Assembly (NCBI GenBank): GCA_028583415.1
Contig: CM053269.1
Coordinates: 42,211,016 to 42,275,015, forward strand
Length of the DNA stretch: 64,000 nucleotides
Direction: 5' to 3'
Source: Protea cynaroides
Lineage: Eukaryota > Streptophyta > Magnoliopsida > Proteales > Proteaceae
Position 1 is the stretch's first letter. Each line of letters opens with the position of its first letter. Of the stretch, positions 34,853 to 46,629 are shown in pieces. The position numbers were made by a program, and so were the translations under genes. A model generated the notes under the pieces. It was given only the letters and a program-made list of their open reading frames with translations, ran no database searches and was not told the origin of the DNA.

Positions 34853-35302
34853 TCAGCCATGCACAACTTGGATAATAATGGATGAAATTGCTTTGCTGGG
34901 AGTCCTTTTTGTAAAGATGTCAGCCACTTGATCACTGGACTGAACGTATGGAACACATATCTGTCCACTATCTAATTTTTCCTTGATAAAGTGACGATCA
35001 ATTTCCACATGCTTGGTTCTATCATGTTGCACTGGATTGTGAGCAATACTGATTGCAGCCTTATTGTCACAAAATAACCTCATAGGCTGGGTAGTATGGA
35101 TTCCCAGATCCTTAAGTAATCCTTGCAACCATAATAACTCACATATTCCCTGAGCCATAGCTCTAAACTCAGCCTCTGCACTTGAACGGGCAACCACATT
35201 CTGCTTCTTGCTACGCCAAGTCACTAGGTTCCCTCCAATAAAGGTACAATATCCTGAATTTTCTATCTGGATTTCCTGCCCAGTCTGCATCAGTGTAGGC
35301 AT
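34853..35302 (-). pseudogene. Copia A RNase H, C-terminal part
   Basis: The frame reads VVARSSAEAEFRAMAQGICELLWL, DNKAAISIAHNPVQHDRTKHVEIDRHFIKEK and ends near the LTR. It carries the Glu and Asp of the copia RNase H active site. It is out of frame with the reverse transcriptase ORF, which it overlaps (35211-35302), so a frameshift separates them. Confidence 0.85.
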
Positions 35303-36410
35303 CGACTCTGAGATGACCCTGAGAGGTCAGTAGGATTCCTCTTCCAGGAGCAGATTTGAGATAGTGCAAAATGCGTAGAACAGCATCCATATGAGAAATA
35401 TAAGGGTCATGCATAAATTGGCTCACCAAGCTCACTGCAAAAGCAATATCCGGTCGAGTATGAGCCAAATATATCAGCTTTCCAACTAGTCGTTGGTATT
35501 GTTCCTTGTCAACTGGTGTACCGGTCTTTTCTTGCAATTTGACATTAGGATCAATTGGTGTTTCACAAGGCCGACACCCTAAGAGACCTGTTTCTGAGAG
35601 AAGATCAAGTATATACTTCCTTTTAGACAAATAGATACCTCTGGTGGAGCGAGCAACCTCAATCCCAAGGAAATATCTCAGTTTTTCCAGGTCTTTGACT
35701 TCAAACTCCTTTCCCAAGAAGATCTTCAACTGTCTAATATCTTCATCATCACTACCAGTAATCACAATATCATCAACATATACTATAAGAATAGTAATTT
35801 TACCCTCCCTTTGCTTAATGAACAATGTATGATCAGCATTGCTTTGTTTATAGCCTACAGAAGTCATAGCTCTGTGAAATCTCCCAAACCATGCCCTAGG
35901 AGATTGCTTAAGTCCATAGAGAGATCGTTTCAGTTTACAGACTTTTTTCTCAGTGGCTGATGAGGTAAAGCCTGGAGGAATATCCATGTACACTTCCTCT
36001 GCTAACTCCCCATGAAGAAATGCATTTTTTACATCCAGCTGTTGTAGATCCCAATCAAAGTGTACTGCACAAGCTAAAATGACACAGATAGTAGTCATTT
36101 TTGCTACTGGGGCAAAGGTCTCCTGATAGTCGATTCCATAAGTCTGTGTGAATCCACGGGCAACTAATCTGGCCTTGTATTTGTCTACAGACCCATCTTC
36201 TTTCTGCTTTACAGTAAAGATCCACTTACACCCAACAGTCTTCTTCCCTGGTGGAAATTCAACTAGGTCCCATGTCTCATTTTTCCTTAGGGCAATCATT
36301 TCCTCTATCATAGCTGCCTTCCATCTCGCATCTGCAATTGCATCCTGCCAATGTTTGGGAATAGACACAGAAGACAAAGTAGAAATAAAAGCAAGATATG
36401 AAGGAGACAA
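35211..36410 (-). pseudogene. Copia A reverse transcriptase and first part of RNase H
   Basis: This is a 399-codon open frame with VDKYKARLVARGFTQ, the LDVKNAFLHGEL motif, SLYGLKQSPRAWF, the catalytic YVDDIVITG and, near its end, the RNase H segment DAYTDADWAGNPDRK. The reverse transcriptase part looks complete. It is the best preserved coding piece of the element. Confidence 0.9.
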
Positions 36411-36428
36411 TGATTTATACGAAACATA

Positions 36429-37154
36429 CTAAGATATGGGCTGCTGAGTACAGGACCTAGTGCCTTTATGAAGGGCAATAGGTAAATTTAACTCAGAGGG
36501 AAGAATATTACCAGACTGAAGGATCTCATGTTCTGAAACAGTTTCCGGATCCAGAGCTGACGAAGGGATGTGTGTAGGTGCGTTGATGGTGGTGGTCCTT
36601 CCCCGCTTGGAGTCTTCGCTGTAGACTTGAAGGCGAGGTGTCTCCACGAGAATTTGTTCAGTAGAGTGTTCAGGAGAAGGTGATGTAAGCTCAGGTGAAG
36701 GCTCAGCAGAAGGTGGAGGAGGTGATGTCTCCCCCTGAAATGGAAAGGGAGAGGGCATAGGCATGATGATAGGCCTATCTTCCTGAAGACTAGGCTCCCC
36801 CTGAAGATGGGACGCTGGGTAGTAAGGGAGGTGCTCATAAAAGATAACATCCATGGAGACGAAAGTGCGACGGGTGGGTGGGTGGTAATATTTATAGCCT
36901 TTCTGGGTTGGAGAATATCCCAAGAAAAGACAACGAAAACCACGGGGTTCTAGCTTTCTTGGAGATCGATGATTGCGCACATAGCATACGCAGCCAAAGA
37001 TCTTAGGAGGAACAGTATGGAAGTCATCACACAAAAGAAGGTGTAAAGGAGAGTGATGATCCAAGACTGGGGTTGGAACACGGTTGATGAGGTAGGCTGA
37101 GGTAAGGATAGCATCACTCCAATATTGTGGTGGCACATTGCGGGCAAACATCAA
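36429..37154 (-). pseudogene. Copia A integrase C-terminal region and linker
   Basis: The frame contains PPQYWSDAILTSAYLINR, PPKIFGCVCYVRNH and GYKYYHPPTRR, standard for the end of copia integrase, then a Pro/Ser-rich linker before the reverse transcriptase. The integrase core (37155-37576) is readable but interrupted by a stop and frameshifts. Confidence 0.85.
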
Positions 37155-37576
37155 AGCACGAGCTACTTCAAGGAGATGGCGATTCTTTCTTTCTATCTGC
37201 TAGATAATGTAGAAACTCTCCATCCATGTATTCTCTGCCATTGTCACTCCGAAGAATCTTTAAAGAAGCTTGAAACCGAGTCTTAATCATTTGGTGAAAC
37301 AGACGAAAGGACTGAAACACTTCACTTTTATTATGTAAGAGGTAAACCCAAGTGGTTCTAGAATAACAATCTATAAATGTAACAAACCAACGGTGATCAG
37401 TAATGGAAGTAATTCTGGCTGGTCCCCAAACATCATAATGAACTAAATGAAAGGCAGTACTACTGCGTTTAGAGGTATGACTATACGAAGAACAAGTTTG
37501 CTTAGCTAGAATACAAGCTTCGCAAAAAAACTCGTCTCGTTTACATTTATATGCTAAAAAGGGAAAAAAAAACTTG

Positions 37577-38164
37577 CTAAAACATTAAATGATGGATAAC
37601 CGAGCCGCTGTGCCATCGTTGGAGATCAGAGGATGCTGAATAGAGTTGATGTACTGGGTTTGGGGAGGCTGAAACTGACTTTGGGATACCTTCCTCAAGC
37701 AAATACAAACCACCCTGCATCTTACCACATCCAATCGTCTTCTCTGTTTCCAGATCCTGAAACAGACAATAAGAAGGAAAAAACGTCACTTTGCATTTTA
37801 GAGTAGAGGTAATACTACTAATAGACATAAGATTGATATTAAATTTTGGAACATGAAGAACAGACTGCAAAGCTAAAGAAGGAGTGCATTGGATGAAACC
37901 TTTCCCTGAGACAGAGGAGAGAGTCTCATCGGCCACACGAACAGTATTAATTTCAGGATTAGGAAAGTACTCATGAAATAGGCTATGGTTACCAGTCATA
38001 TGATCTGTGGCACCAGAGTCAATAATCCAAGGATTAGAGACCATTGACGCACAGTGGCCACTGAAACACATACCTGAATGGGCAAGGTGAGAACCTAGAG
38101 TGGTAGAAGTAGGAGCAATAACAGATGGTGGAACGGAAGGAGCAGCAGAGGGTGGTTGGAGCAA
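37577..38164 (-). pseudogene. Copia A protease region
   Basis: The aspartic protease motif WIIDSGATDHMTG is intact, followed by the usual SSVSGKGFIQC, LHVPKFNINLMS and pre-integrase residues. The frame overlaps the end of gag at 38095-38164 in another phase. Confidence 0.85.
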
Positions 38165-39120
38165 ACGACCAAGTGCCTGAAGTATCTGATTATCTTGCAG
38201 TGGAACCGTGGGATCAACAACCTGATGAGCTGCAGTCTGATGTGCCTGTGAACCCTTGAAAGTTTTGTTTTTTTTTGCATAAGTTTGTCACGTCTCTTGG
38301 CTTCAAAGTCTGCTGGTTTCCCATAGAGTTTCCAGCATGTGTCTTTAGTATGCCAGGGTTTACCACAATGCTCACATTTTACGGTATCTCTGGATGGAGT
38401 AGGGCCCTTAGGAGCTGGAGTAGATGTTTGGAGGGCAGACCTATCAGGAATAGAGGGTAGTAACATAGTAGCTCTCCTTTGGTCTTCAAGCTGAACCATA
38501 GCATATGCCTGCTCTAGAGTAGGGAAAGGATCCTTACTTAGGATTTGTGAGGGAATAGGATCAAGCTCAACATTCAATCCTGCTAGAAAGGTATAGACTC
38601 TGTATTTTTCTTCCCATTTTTTAACGAGTGTAACATCTTCTTCACACTTGGCATGTATGGGAGTCATAAAATCAATGGCTCACAATGGCTCCTCAAGCTG
38701 AGTATAATATTGAGATACTGTCATCTCTTTTTGAGTAGTTTCATGAACCTTTTTTTGCATAGCATAAATTAAGGCATCATTCCCAACCTGGGAATATGTG
38801 TCCTTTGTAGACTTCCAGATCTGTGCAGCAGTATCCAATAAGAGGTATCCCTCGGCTATGGCAGGTTGCATGGAATTAAGAAGATATTGCATTACTAAGG
38901 AATTCTCAGCATTCCATTTGTCTAGAGTAGTATCGTCAGTAATGGGTTTAGTTTTGGCTCCTGTGAGATACCCAGATAACCCTCGAGTAGTGACAGAAAG
39001 TTGTGTGGCCCTAGACCACATTAGGTAGTTACCACCATCGAGTTTTGTGGTATTAGTGGGAATTGTCAAATGTTCCTTTGTGTAAAAGTTCATACCAGCG
39101 GATGTAATTTCAGAAGACAT
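38095..39120 (-). pseudogene. Copia A gag
   Basis: It starts MSSEITSAGMNF at 39120 and has LDGGNYLMWSRA (UBN2-type gag start), SQYYTQL, and the zinc knuckle CEHCGKPWHTKDTC near 38370. A small deletion with a stop and frame change lies at 38680-38667. It is the capsid-like protein of a retrotransposon. Confidence 0.85.
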
Positions 39121-39695
39121 CACAAGCACCAAAGGATAGATCGGAGTAATATAAACCGAAACTAAAAAAAATCCCAGAATAATAAAACTGCAGCAGGACC
39201 CCAATAAAATTACCTTGAACCAATGTGGTAATATGGATCTCTTTAGGGAATAAAGATCTGAAACCGAAGACCTATTGCTGTGATGTTGATCTATCCAAAA
39301 AATATTTGTCGATCTCTATTGTAAAGAGAAATCAGAACCATAAATCTGGGTCACAATATGATCCCAGAAAAAGTTGGAGCTGCTGTCCAGCCAATAAGGC
39401 AGCACATAAATTGTTGGTGCTAAAGAAATTAGGATCTCAAACTGATCCACGGTAGACAACAGCCCTCATATCAATAAATAATCCGGATCAATCGACCCTT
39501 GTGGGAAGAAGAATGATCTCTTTAACATAGATGCAATATCAATCCTCCAGGAACGAGACACTTCTTCAGCAAGTTTGATCTTCATATAGTCAAAGAAGAA
39601 TCGATGTTGGCTCTTCGTATGCTCTCTTCAACAAAACACATCCCATCAACAAGGGATACACAGCAATCGAGAAAAGAAACAAACCTTTAGGAGAT

Positions 39696-40195
39696 NNNNN
39701 NNNNNNNNNNNNNNNNNNNNNNNNNNNNNNNNNNNNNNNNNNNNNNNNNNNNNNNNNNNNNNNNNNNNNNNNNNNNNNNNNNNNNNNNNNNNNNNNNNNN
39801 NNNNNNNNNNNNNNNNNNNNNNNNNNNNNNNNNNNNNNNNNNNNNNNNNNNNNNNNNNNNNNNNNNNNNNNNNNNNNNNNNNNNNNNNNNNNNNNNNNNN
39901 NNNNNNNNNNNNNNNNNNNNNNNNNNNNNNNNNNNNNNNNNNNNNNNNNNNNNNNNNNNNNNNNNNNNNNNNNNNNNNNNNNNNNNNNNNNNNNNNNNNN
40001 NNNNNNNNNNNNNNNNNNNNNNNNNNNNNNNNNNNNNNNNNNNNNNNNNNNNNNNNNNNNNNNNNNNNNNNNNNNNNNNNNNNNNNNNNNNNNNNNNNNN
40101 NNNNNNNNNNNNNNNNNNNNNNNNNNNNNNNNNNNNNNNNNNNNNNNNNNNNNNNNNNNNNNNNNNNNNNNNNNNNNNNNNNNNNNNNNNNNNNN
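39696..40195. other. Assembly gap (500 N)
   Basis: Exactly 500 unresolved bases, which suggests a placeholder size. It begins inside the untranslated leader of copia A, where the 5' LTR should be. LTR repeats commonly break assemblies. Confidence 0.95.
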
Positions 40196-41739
40196 TATGA
40201 ATTGGAATAACGTAGAACCTTACTTGAGAGGTCTAACCCCCAGTTATCCTGTTCCCCCAGATTTCTCTAATTTCTCATGGAACGATCACAGCCAGTAAGT
40301 AGAATGGAAAAGGTGTATCCACCATTTTCTCACGTCTGCATCAATTTGAGTGGAAAGGCAGTAACATAATAGATAGTGAGGAGTGAGGACCATCAGCTAT
40401 ATAGAATTTCAAGATTTTTTTATAAAGAATACTAAATCTCACCCTTTGGCTTCATGGAGGAAAAGGAATTGAGATGAATGCAGCAGTAACCGTCATGAAG
40501 TCAAGTGCTAGAACTACCATGGGGAAGAAATTTGGTACTCTCAGGAAGCCCAAATGAGGTTCATCATCATCTCCATTAAATTATGTCTTTTCTAGGCCTA
40601 CCTAACTATGAGGTATGACAGCCATACTTGCATGATTTAGTTAGTTTAGTTGGTTAATTTACTTTAACCAAATGCAATTCTTTAATTTCTGTCTTTCTCT
40701 ATTTTTAGGTTTTGGTTCAAGTCCAGATTGTTCAAGTTAACTTGGGTCAGATCCACAATTGTCAAGGCCACAAGGCAACCCAAGGCGTTAGAGGCCATCC
40801 CAGGCGCCTAGGCAATATGGCGCTTGCCTAGGTGTCTCCTAGGTGACCAAGGCGTTCCTAGTGTATTTTTTTTATGCCTAAAATATCAATGCTATATTTA
40901 TGTTTATATATATGCAGTATACATCAAGAATCAACATTTAAGGCATAACTTAATATGATAAAACCAACAAATAATGAATAAAGTATAGGATATAAAGAAG
41001 CATATTTCTAAAAAAATAAAAAAAAAAAAAAAAACACAAAGCAATAAACTAAGAACATAATAGCATATAAATATGAAGCAAGACTATAATGCACGTAAAG
41101 AACTAAAGTTGTAAGTCTGATGTAGGACAACCTAGGGTTTCTAAGCTAACCCATTCTAACACGGCGGCTAACACAAAGACTCACTGAAAGACTGTTTAAT
41201 AGGTATGGACTGGAATGGGCAGCAACACACATAATATGCAAATGAGACTAGTATCACGATAACCGTAAATAATAAACATTATAAATCCAAATAACATGCT
41301 TTCAACTCAACAATAGTCAATTAGGATTCATGTTATGTTAAAAAATAACAGCAGATTATAAAGTACTATTGTGCAAGGAAGTGCCAAAACTCCTAAACTC
41401 ATAAAATTAAATACCTAGTAATAAAGTAGACCTAAGGACATGTAAAACAAAATTATTTTCAATGTAAAAGAAAGGAATACTAACCATAAATGATGCTAAA
41501 ACGAAGGCTCAACTGTAAAAATGATCCTCACAGTTGCTGTCCAGGTTAGTAAAAACTAAACATAACAAGAACCATGGCAGAATTTATATGGAAAGGATTT
41601 ACAGCAAAGCATAATGTAACAGAAAAACAAATAACCCACAATGGGGTTCAGCTGCTTCAGCTATGATAACAGCAATAGGGGTGGGAAATATTGAAAGACG
41701 ACAGAAAAACAAAGGAAGAAATACCTGCCGGAAGCTAAG

Positions 41740-41990
41740 AAAAACAGGGGAAAGGGGGGAGGAAGTGTTACCGTGAGGGAAGGAAGGAGGGGGGACTGTC
41801 GTAACAGTAAGGAGGGGGAGGGGGGGAGGGGGGCTATCGTTAGCAGCAGGGAGGAGGAAGGAATCTGTCGAAACAGAAAAGGAAAAAGGGGGGGAAGGGG
41901 AAGCTACCGCCTAAAGAGAGAGAGGGAGGGAAGTCGAGAAAGAGAGAGAGATCGTTAGAGAGGAGGGGGTGGGGGAGAGAGAGAGCCTTG
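41740..41990 (+). repeat. G-rich purine tract with quadruplex potential
   Basis: Runs of G such as GGAGGGGGGACTG and GGGGGAGGGGGGGAGGGGGGC occur in close series at 41785-41835, continuing with GGGGGGG at 41888-41895 and GA repeats to 41985. The following 250 bp (CAATAATAATCATCTAATG...CCGCATCTAAGGGGGTGGG) resemble the LTRs of the element in the ZIP6 intron, so this may be a diverged member of that family. Confidence 0.65.
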
Positions 41991-42267
41991 CTTTTCTTCT
42001 TTTCAATAATAATCATCTAATGAATTTCATTAATAAAATCTGCCTTTATATGCCTTACAATCCTAATCATAAACTAACTCACAAGGAGGACCAATTAGAA
42101 AACAGAAAAAGTAGCCTATTATTTAGGCATCACAATCCAAGTCAAATACTAATAAAAAGATAAATAAGAGAAATCTAAATCGTGGAATTGTGGTCCGCAT
42201 CTAAGGGGGTGGGGTTCACGCCTCTAATATAAAATAAAAGAAAACAATTAATCATAAAACAACTAAA

Positions 42268-44070
42268 AAAAAAAAATCAGCTACCTCCCATAATAGTTTC
42301 GAAACATCACCTACAACCCACACCTTTCAAAAAACATCAACTACCACCCAAACATTTACTAATGTTAATCAAATATATCCACTCCGTTAAACAAATCCCG
42401 TTAGTTGCTGATGTCATCTAAAATCAATTTTGAAATAGACCATAATACCCTTAAGAAAATGTTGAAAGACGATTTTACCCTCCTTCACTTAAGGAGGGTA
42501 AAACCCCAAATTATCCCATTTCTTCTTCTTCTTCTTCTTCAAATCTACCCTCGGAATACACATTCTTTGTTTCTGCAATTCAATCTCAGTTATTGAGGAA
42601 TTCCAGAGGATCGAGGTCGAACTCCCGCCTCTGAGGCTGAAGCCCAGCTGGTTCAACCCAAGGCACAAAATGGATCCGTCGCTCACCTTTAGCCGATCTT
42701 GTCGTGAAGGCATATGTGGCTCACAACCAGTATAAGAGCATCGAGCCCTGGTTGAAGAGGAAAAACCAGCCACCCACGCCGGGGAAGGAGATTCCGCAGA
42801 GCAAGAAGGATCCCAACCGCCAGACCTAGATCCCTTGGTTTCTCTCTCTCCCTTCTTCTTCTTGGCTACATTGGCGCCGCAGCTCCTTCTTCTGTTGTAC
42901 TGTGATCGTTCATGGAAGAAGAATTTACACAAGAAACAAACCCAATCTTCCGAGTGGAACAAAGAAAAATCCAAAAGTTGCCGTTTCTCTGTCTCCATTC
43001 ATGGGGAACCAAAAGCCGAAGCGATGGAGTACGAAGAACATTTGAAGATAATCTGCATATGAAAGAAGGAAATTGATCTGCTCCACACAACGAATGGGCT
43101 CAAATCGAGCTGTTACACACTCTCTGTTTCTGCAATTCGATCTCAGTTATTGAGGAATTCCAGAGGATCAAGGTCGAACTCACGCCTCTGAGGCTGAAGC
43201 CCAGTTGGTTCAACCCAAGGCAGAAGATTCCTCCAAGCTCAAGACCTTCTCCATCTACCGATGGAATCCTAACAATCCGACCAAGCCCCAACTCCAAAAT
43301 TTCCAGATTGATCTTAAGGAATGCGGTCCCATGGTCCTCAATGCTCTCATCAAGATCAAGAACGAAATGAACAAGTATGTTTCCCTCTGGATTAGTCTAA
43401 TTCCATTTCAATCTTTGCCCTTGATTGTGTTTCGTATAAATTTTTTTTTTCTGCAATTTGTAAAGCATGCTCCATTTCAATCTTTGCCCTTGATTGTGTT
43501 TCGTATAAATTTTTTTTTTCTGCAATTTGTAAAGCATGCTTGCATGTCTTACAGATTTGAAACAGTGTTCATTCTTCAGTATAGTGTTTTATTTTCAGAA
43601 TACCCATGGAAGACAACCAAATCCAGATTAACTTCATCAGTTAAAAAGTTTCAATTCTCTGCAAAAATGACAGCAAGTCGGCTTGACTCCACCTTTAGTG
43701 TCGACAAGGTCACGTACGAGATTTTCTCCATCCTTAAAAAAAATTCATTTCCTGCTACGAAGATTAGAAGCTTTTTCTCTCTGGAAAACATGATATTCAG
43801 GGGGAATGACGAAGGAGAAGAAAGAGGGGAGAATGATGAGGGAGGGAGAGAGGAAAGGAAAGAGGGGATTAGGGGAATATCTGAAGGGTTATATTAGTAA
43901 TTTTACTAGCTTTTAAAAAATTTCAATTAAAAACAAAAAGGGTAAAAATTTCTAACGCTGATTTCAGTCCCCTCCGTCAATTACTTGGGTGCAGTTAATG
44001 TTTTTTGAAAGGTGTGGGTGGTGGTAGGTGATGTTTTGAAACTATTATGAGGGGTAACTGATTTTTTTTC
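42268..44070. mobile_element. Pack-MULE-like element carrying SDH2 pieces (1.8 kb)
   Basis: Long inverted ends of about 75 bp: left AAAAAAAAATCAGCTACCTCCCATAATAGTTTC..., right reversed GAAAAAAAATCAGTTACCCCTCATAATAGTTTC.... Exact 10-bp direct repeats AACAACTAAA flank it (42258-42267 and 44071-44080). Long inverted repeats with a 9-10-bp duplication are the Mutator-like signature. The interior holds rearranged exon pieces of the nuclear SDH2 gene instead of a transposase. A 70-bp duplication lies at about 43402-43540. Confidence 0.85.
42571..43372 (+). pseudogene. SDH2: Scrambled SDH2 (succinate dehydrogenase iron-sulfur subunit) pieces
   Basis: Two near-identical copies of a transit-peptide region (about 42571-42663 and 43128-43220) occur. 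The first runs into MDPSLTF and SCREGICGS (42670-42723, part of the 2Fe-2S region), then out of frame NQYKSIEPWLKRK and PGKEIPQSKKD (42725-42811). The second runs into KAEDSSKLKTFSIYRWNP and DLKECGPMVLNALIKIKNEM (43205-43372), followed by a donor-like GTATGTTT. In the real gene the DLKECGPMVL piece comes before SCREGICGS, so the order is shuffled and segments are missing. A stop and frame change precede EAEAQLVQP in both transit copies. It cannot make a working subunit. Confidence 0.85.
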
Positions 44071-44796
44071 AACAACTAAATAAAAGTAAAAAGAAATAAC
44101 AGTAGCGGTGCTGCTGTGGTACCACTACCATCCATATTGTAATTGTAAGGGTAAATTACTCATACCACCCTTGACCTTTGACTATAATACAAAGACACCC
44201 TAAAGTTGATAACAACTCCACATGCTACCCCTAAATCTCAAACCTTGTTACACAAAGACCCACAAATGCTGATGTCAGCATGATGAAACTTTTTTAATGT
44301 CCAAAATCCCTTATGGGTATTGTAAAAGGACGAAATTAGGCTTTTACCCCTTACCCTTTTCTTTTCTCTTTTTGCTAGTGTAAAGCTCTATATCCCCAAA
44401 TTCTTTATTCCTATCTAACAAAAAAAGAATGGGGCATAGAAATCAATAGACCAATTAGACTCAGTAAATTTACACAAAATTTGGCGAGCCTAGTTCAACT
44501 TCTAGATGATTCTGAGCAACAAACAAAGAAACAAGAGAAGTAGAGAAAGAAGGCACTATAATGCTAATGGAAAACAAGTGAAGATTTATGAAATTTCATA
44601 CTCCCATTACTTGTGCAAAAGGCTGGAAATCAAAAGAGATGTAAAAGATTTGGCCATGGAAGAGAAGGAACTCAGATTAGGTGAAAATTGAAACAAAACA
44701 AAATTGTCAAGAACTGAATAACGGAACGAAAATGGACCAAGATCTGAGATCTGAAAACGGAAACAAAAAATGAAAAATGAGATCTGTTAAAAAAAA

Positions 44797-44830
<34 letters not shown>

Positions 44831-44870
44831 AAAAAAAAAACTGGTTCTCTTTTTTCTTTTCTTCCTTTTT

Positions 44871-45134
44871 TTGTCGGATTTCCCTTTTGAGTCGTCAAAG
44901 ATGCTTATACAGGATGAAATAGCTAAGAACTCAACTATGTACATAGATGCTGGTGCAGGACAAAAGGAGCTCGTTTACAGGGTAGAGAAGAATGGTGGTT
45001 TTGTTAATGCTGTAACAGATCAAAAGTCTGATATACTGATTGAGATAATAAATGGGCGAAGGAGTGACACTGAGCAGGCAGTGAAGAAGATGAAGATAGA
45101 GGAAATTGACAATGATGAGGAGATCGAGGAATGA
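44871..45134 (+). pseudogene. Unrecognised gene fragment inside the second Mutator-like element
   Basis: The 87-codon frame has a balanced, protein-like composition, including NSTMYIDAGAGQKELVYRV and an acidic tail ending EIDNDEEIEE before a natural stop. The first residues may belong to an upstream exon or junk sequence. I do not recognise the family. Such a composition in an otherwise A-rich, low-complexity element argues for captured host coding sequence. Confidence 0.45.
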
Positions 45135-45170
45135 AAGTTTGGAAAGAAGTCAATCTTTTGACTCTATTAA

Positions 45171-45264
45171 CCCTGTGTGCTGAGTGGTAGAGCTCCAACT
45201 CAGAATCCTTCGCTGACTCGTCCAAAAGGGGAAGAAGAAGACCAGGGTTTGGATCGGCCGACAT
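45171..45264 (-). pseudogene. Possible captured first exon, opposite orientation
   Basis: On the minus strand a frame starts ATG at 45264 and reads MSADPNPGLLLPLLDESAK then DSELELYHSAHR, followed by AG/GTTAATAG, a possible donor. It resembles the 5' end of a plant gene but is unrecognised. It lies directly beside the plus-strand fragment 44871-45134. Confidence 0.35.
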
Positions 45265-45639
45265 GGGTGAGGTAAAAAATATTGTAATTTAAAGGTTTTA
45301 GGGGTAATTTTGTAACTATATTATTCTTTTTTTCAAAAGGTAAAAAATGATTTTTCCTCCTTTTTGTTGTTAAATGCAATAAGGGTATAATAGTCCAAAC
45401 AAATCAAAGGGGTAGTATGTGTCGTTGTTATCAACTTTAGGGTGCCTCTGTATTATAGTCAAAGGTTACGGGTGGTATGAGTAATTTACCCAAAATAATC
45501 ACACTGTACGAACACATCACAATATCACATATACTTTACAATTAAAATATATTCACTTAGCAAGTAATTTAACAACACATTAAAACTAGCTAGTCACTAC
45601 ACATCCAAGAATAAATTAACATAAGAATATTCAAATGGG

Positions 45640-46480
45640 AAGAAGAAGAAGAAATAATAATAAAATAGAGTAACAAAAGGGAAGAAGACGAAGAAGAAGG
45701 GAAAAAAAAACAAAAACAAAAAAAGCAGAGATTCAGAGAATTGAACTTCCATTCGTAGAAGGAGAAGAAAGAAAAAAAAATTGAGAAGAACAAAGCAGAG
45801 AACAATAGCAGAATTTCACAATAGGTGAGGAAGAACAAAAAAAGAAAAAAAAGAATAAGAATCGTAGAACGGTAGAATACAAGAAAAAAAAGGACTGAGA
45901 ATCGTAGAACGGTAGAAAACAAGAAAAAAATAAAAAATAAAAAATCGAGACTCGAGAGAGAAGAAAGGAAGAGCAAAGGCAAGTAGCAAACCATCAGAAG
46001 AATAAGAAAGAATCGTAATGGTAGAAGCAAGAAAAAAATAAAAAAAATCGAGAGAGAAGAGGAGAGCAAAGGCAAGCAATAGAACTTTAGAAGGGAAGAA
46101 GAAGAAGAATGGGGAAGAAGAAAGGAAAAAAAATTGAGAATCATAGAAAGGTAAAAAAAAAAATTGAAAATATAGAAAAAGAGACTCGAGAGAGAAGAAG
46201 AGAAGAGCAGAGGCAAGTAGTAAAACATCAAAAGGGAAGAGAAGAAGAAGAAGAAGAAGAAGAAAATAAGAAGAAAGAAAGAAGAAGAAAATAAGAAGAA
46301 AGAAAGAAAAAAAAAAGATTGAGAATTGTAACAGTAAAAGCAAGAAAAAATAAATAAAATTGAGAGAAGAAAAGGAGAGTAGAGGCAAGTAGTAGAACTT
46401 CAGAAGGGAAGAAGAAAAAAAGAAAAAAAAAAGACAACAACGAATCGTAGCAGGAGAAGAAAGAAAAAAAAATACATACC
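45640..46480 (+). repeat. Purine-rich (GAA/AAG) imperfect tandem repeat
   Basis: A long run of A and G contains at least four copies of a core like GAGCAAAGGCAAGTAGCAAAACATCAGAAGGG (near 45971, 46064, 46206, 46377), separated by GAAGAAGAAG and AAAAAAAT stretches, with spacing of about 90-170 bp. The long minus-strand frames made of Phe/Leu/Ser are artefacts of this composition. Confidence 0.75.
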
Positions 46481-46629
46481 TAGTATGGCTTCCAAAGTGT
46501 AGGAGCAACAGTAGGAGTGCTACCGTTATGCATTGCATGATAGAACCTTTCTTTGTATGACTTCTCTTTTGCCTCAGGTCGAATGAGGGAGATAAATCAA
46601 ACAAATCAATAGGCCATGAATGAAGAAGT

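Larger units (their letters stand above)
34607..39695 (-). mobile_element. Ty1/copia retrotransposon A, 5' LTR hidden by the assembly gap
   Basis: On the minus strand the order is gag, protease, integrase, reverse transcriptase, RNase H, then polypurine tract and 3' LTR, which is copia order. The 3' LTR (34826-34607, 220 bp) begins TGTTGAATGTC, ends TGATTCAACA and is preceded by CTTGAGGGGGAG. The leader above gag (39121-39695) runs into the N gap, so the primer site and 5' LTR are missing from the assembly. Several frameshifts and deletions break the coding region. It lies in the giant BAG4 intron, parallel to the gene. Confidence 0.9.
44149..45491. mobile_element. Second Mutator-like inverted-repeat element (1.34 kb)
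   Basis: Inverted ends of about 83 bp, about 90% matched, start GGGTAAATTACTCATACCACCC, a type common among Mutator-like MITEs. The target duplication is not resolved (flanks TAATTGTAA and AAAATAATC do not match). The interior holds a long A tract (44798-44840) and two exon-like pieces in opposite orientation, so it is a Pack-MULE candidate. It lies only 69 bp from the right duplication of the SDH2-bearing element. Confidence 0.75.

Noticed and set aside
36148..36432. Plus-strand frame opposite copia A
   Set aside because: Shadow of the reverse transcriptase ORF on the minus strand.
45590..46604. Long minus-strand frames of 213 and 262 codons rich in Phe, Leu and Ser
   Set aside because: They are the complement of a GAA/AAG purine tract; composition alone keeps the frame open and no domain is present.
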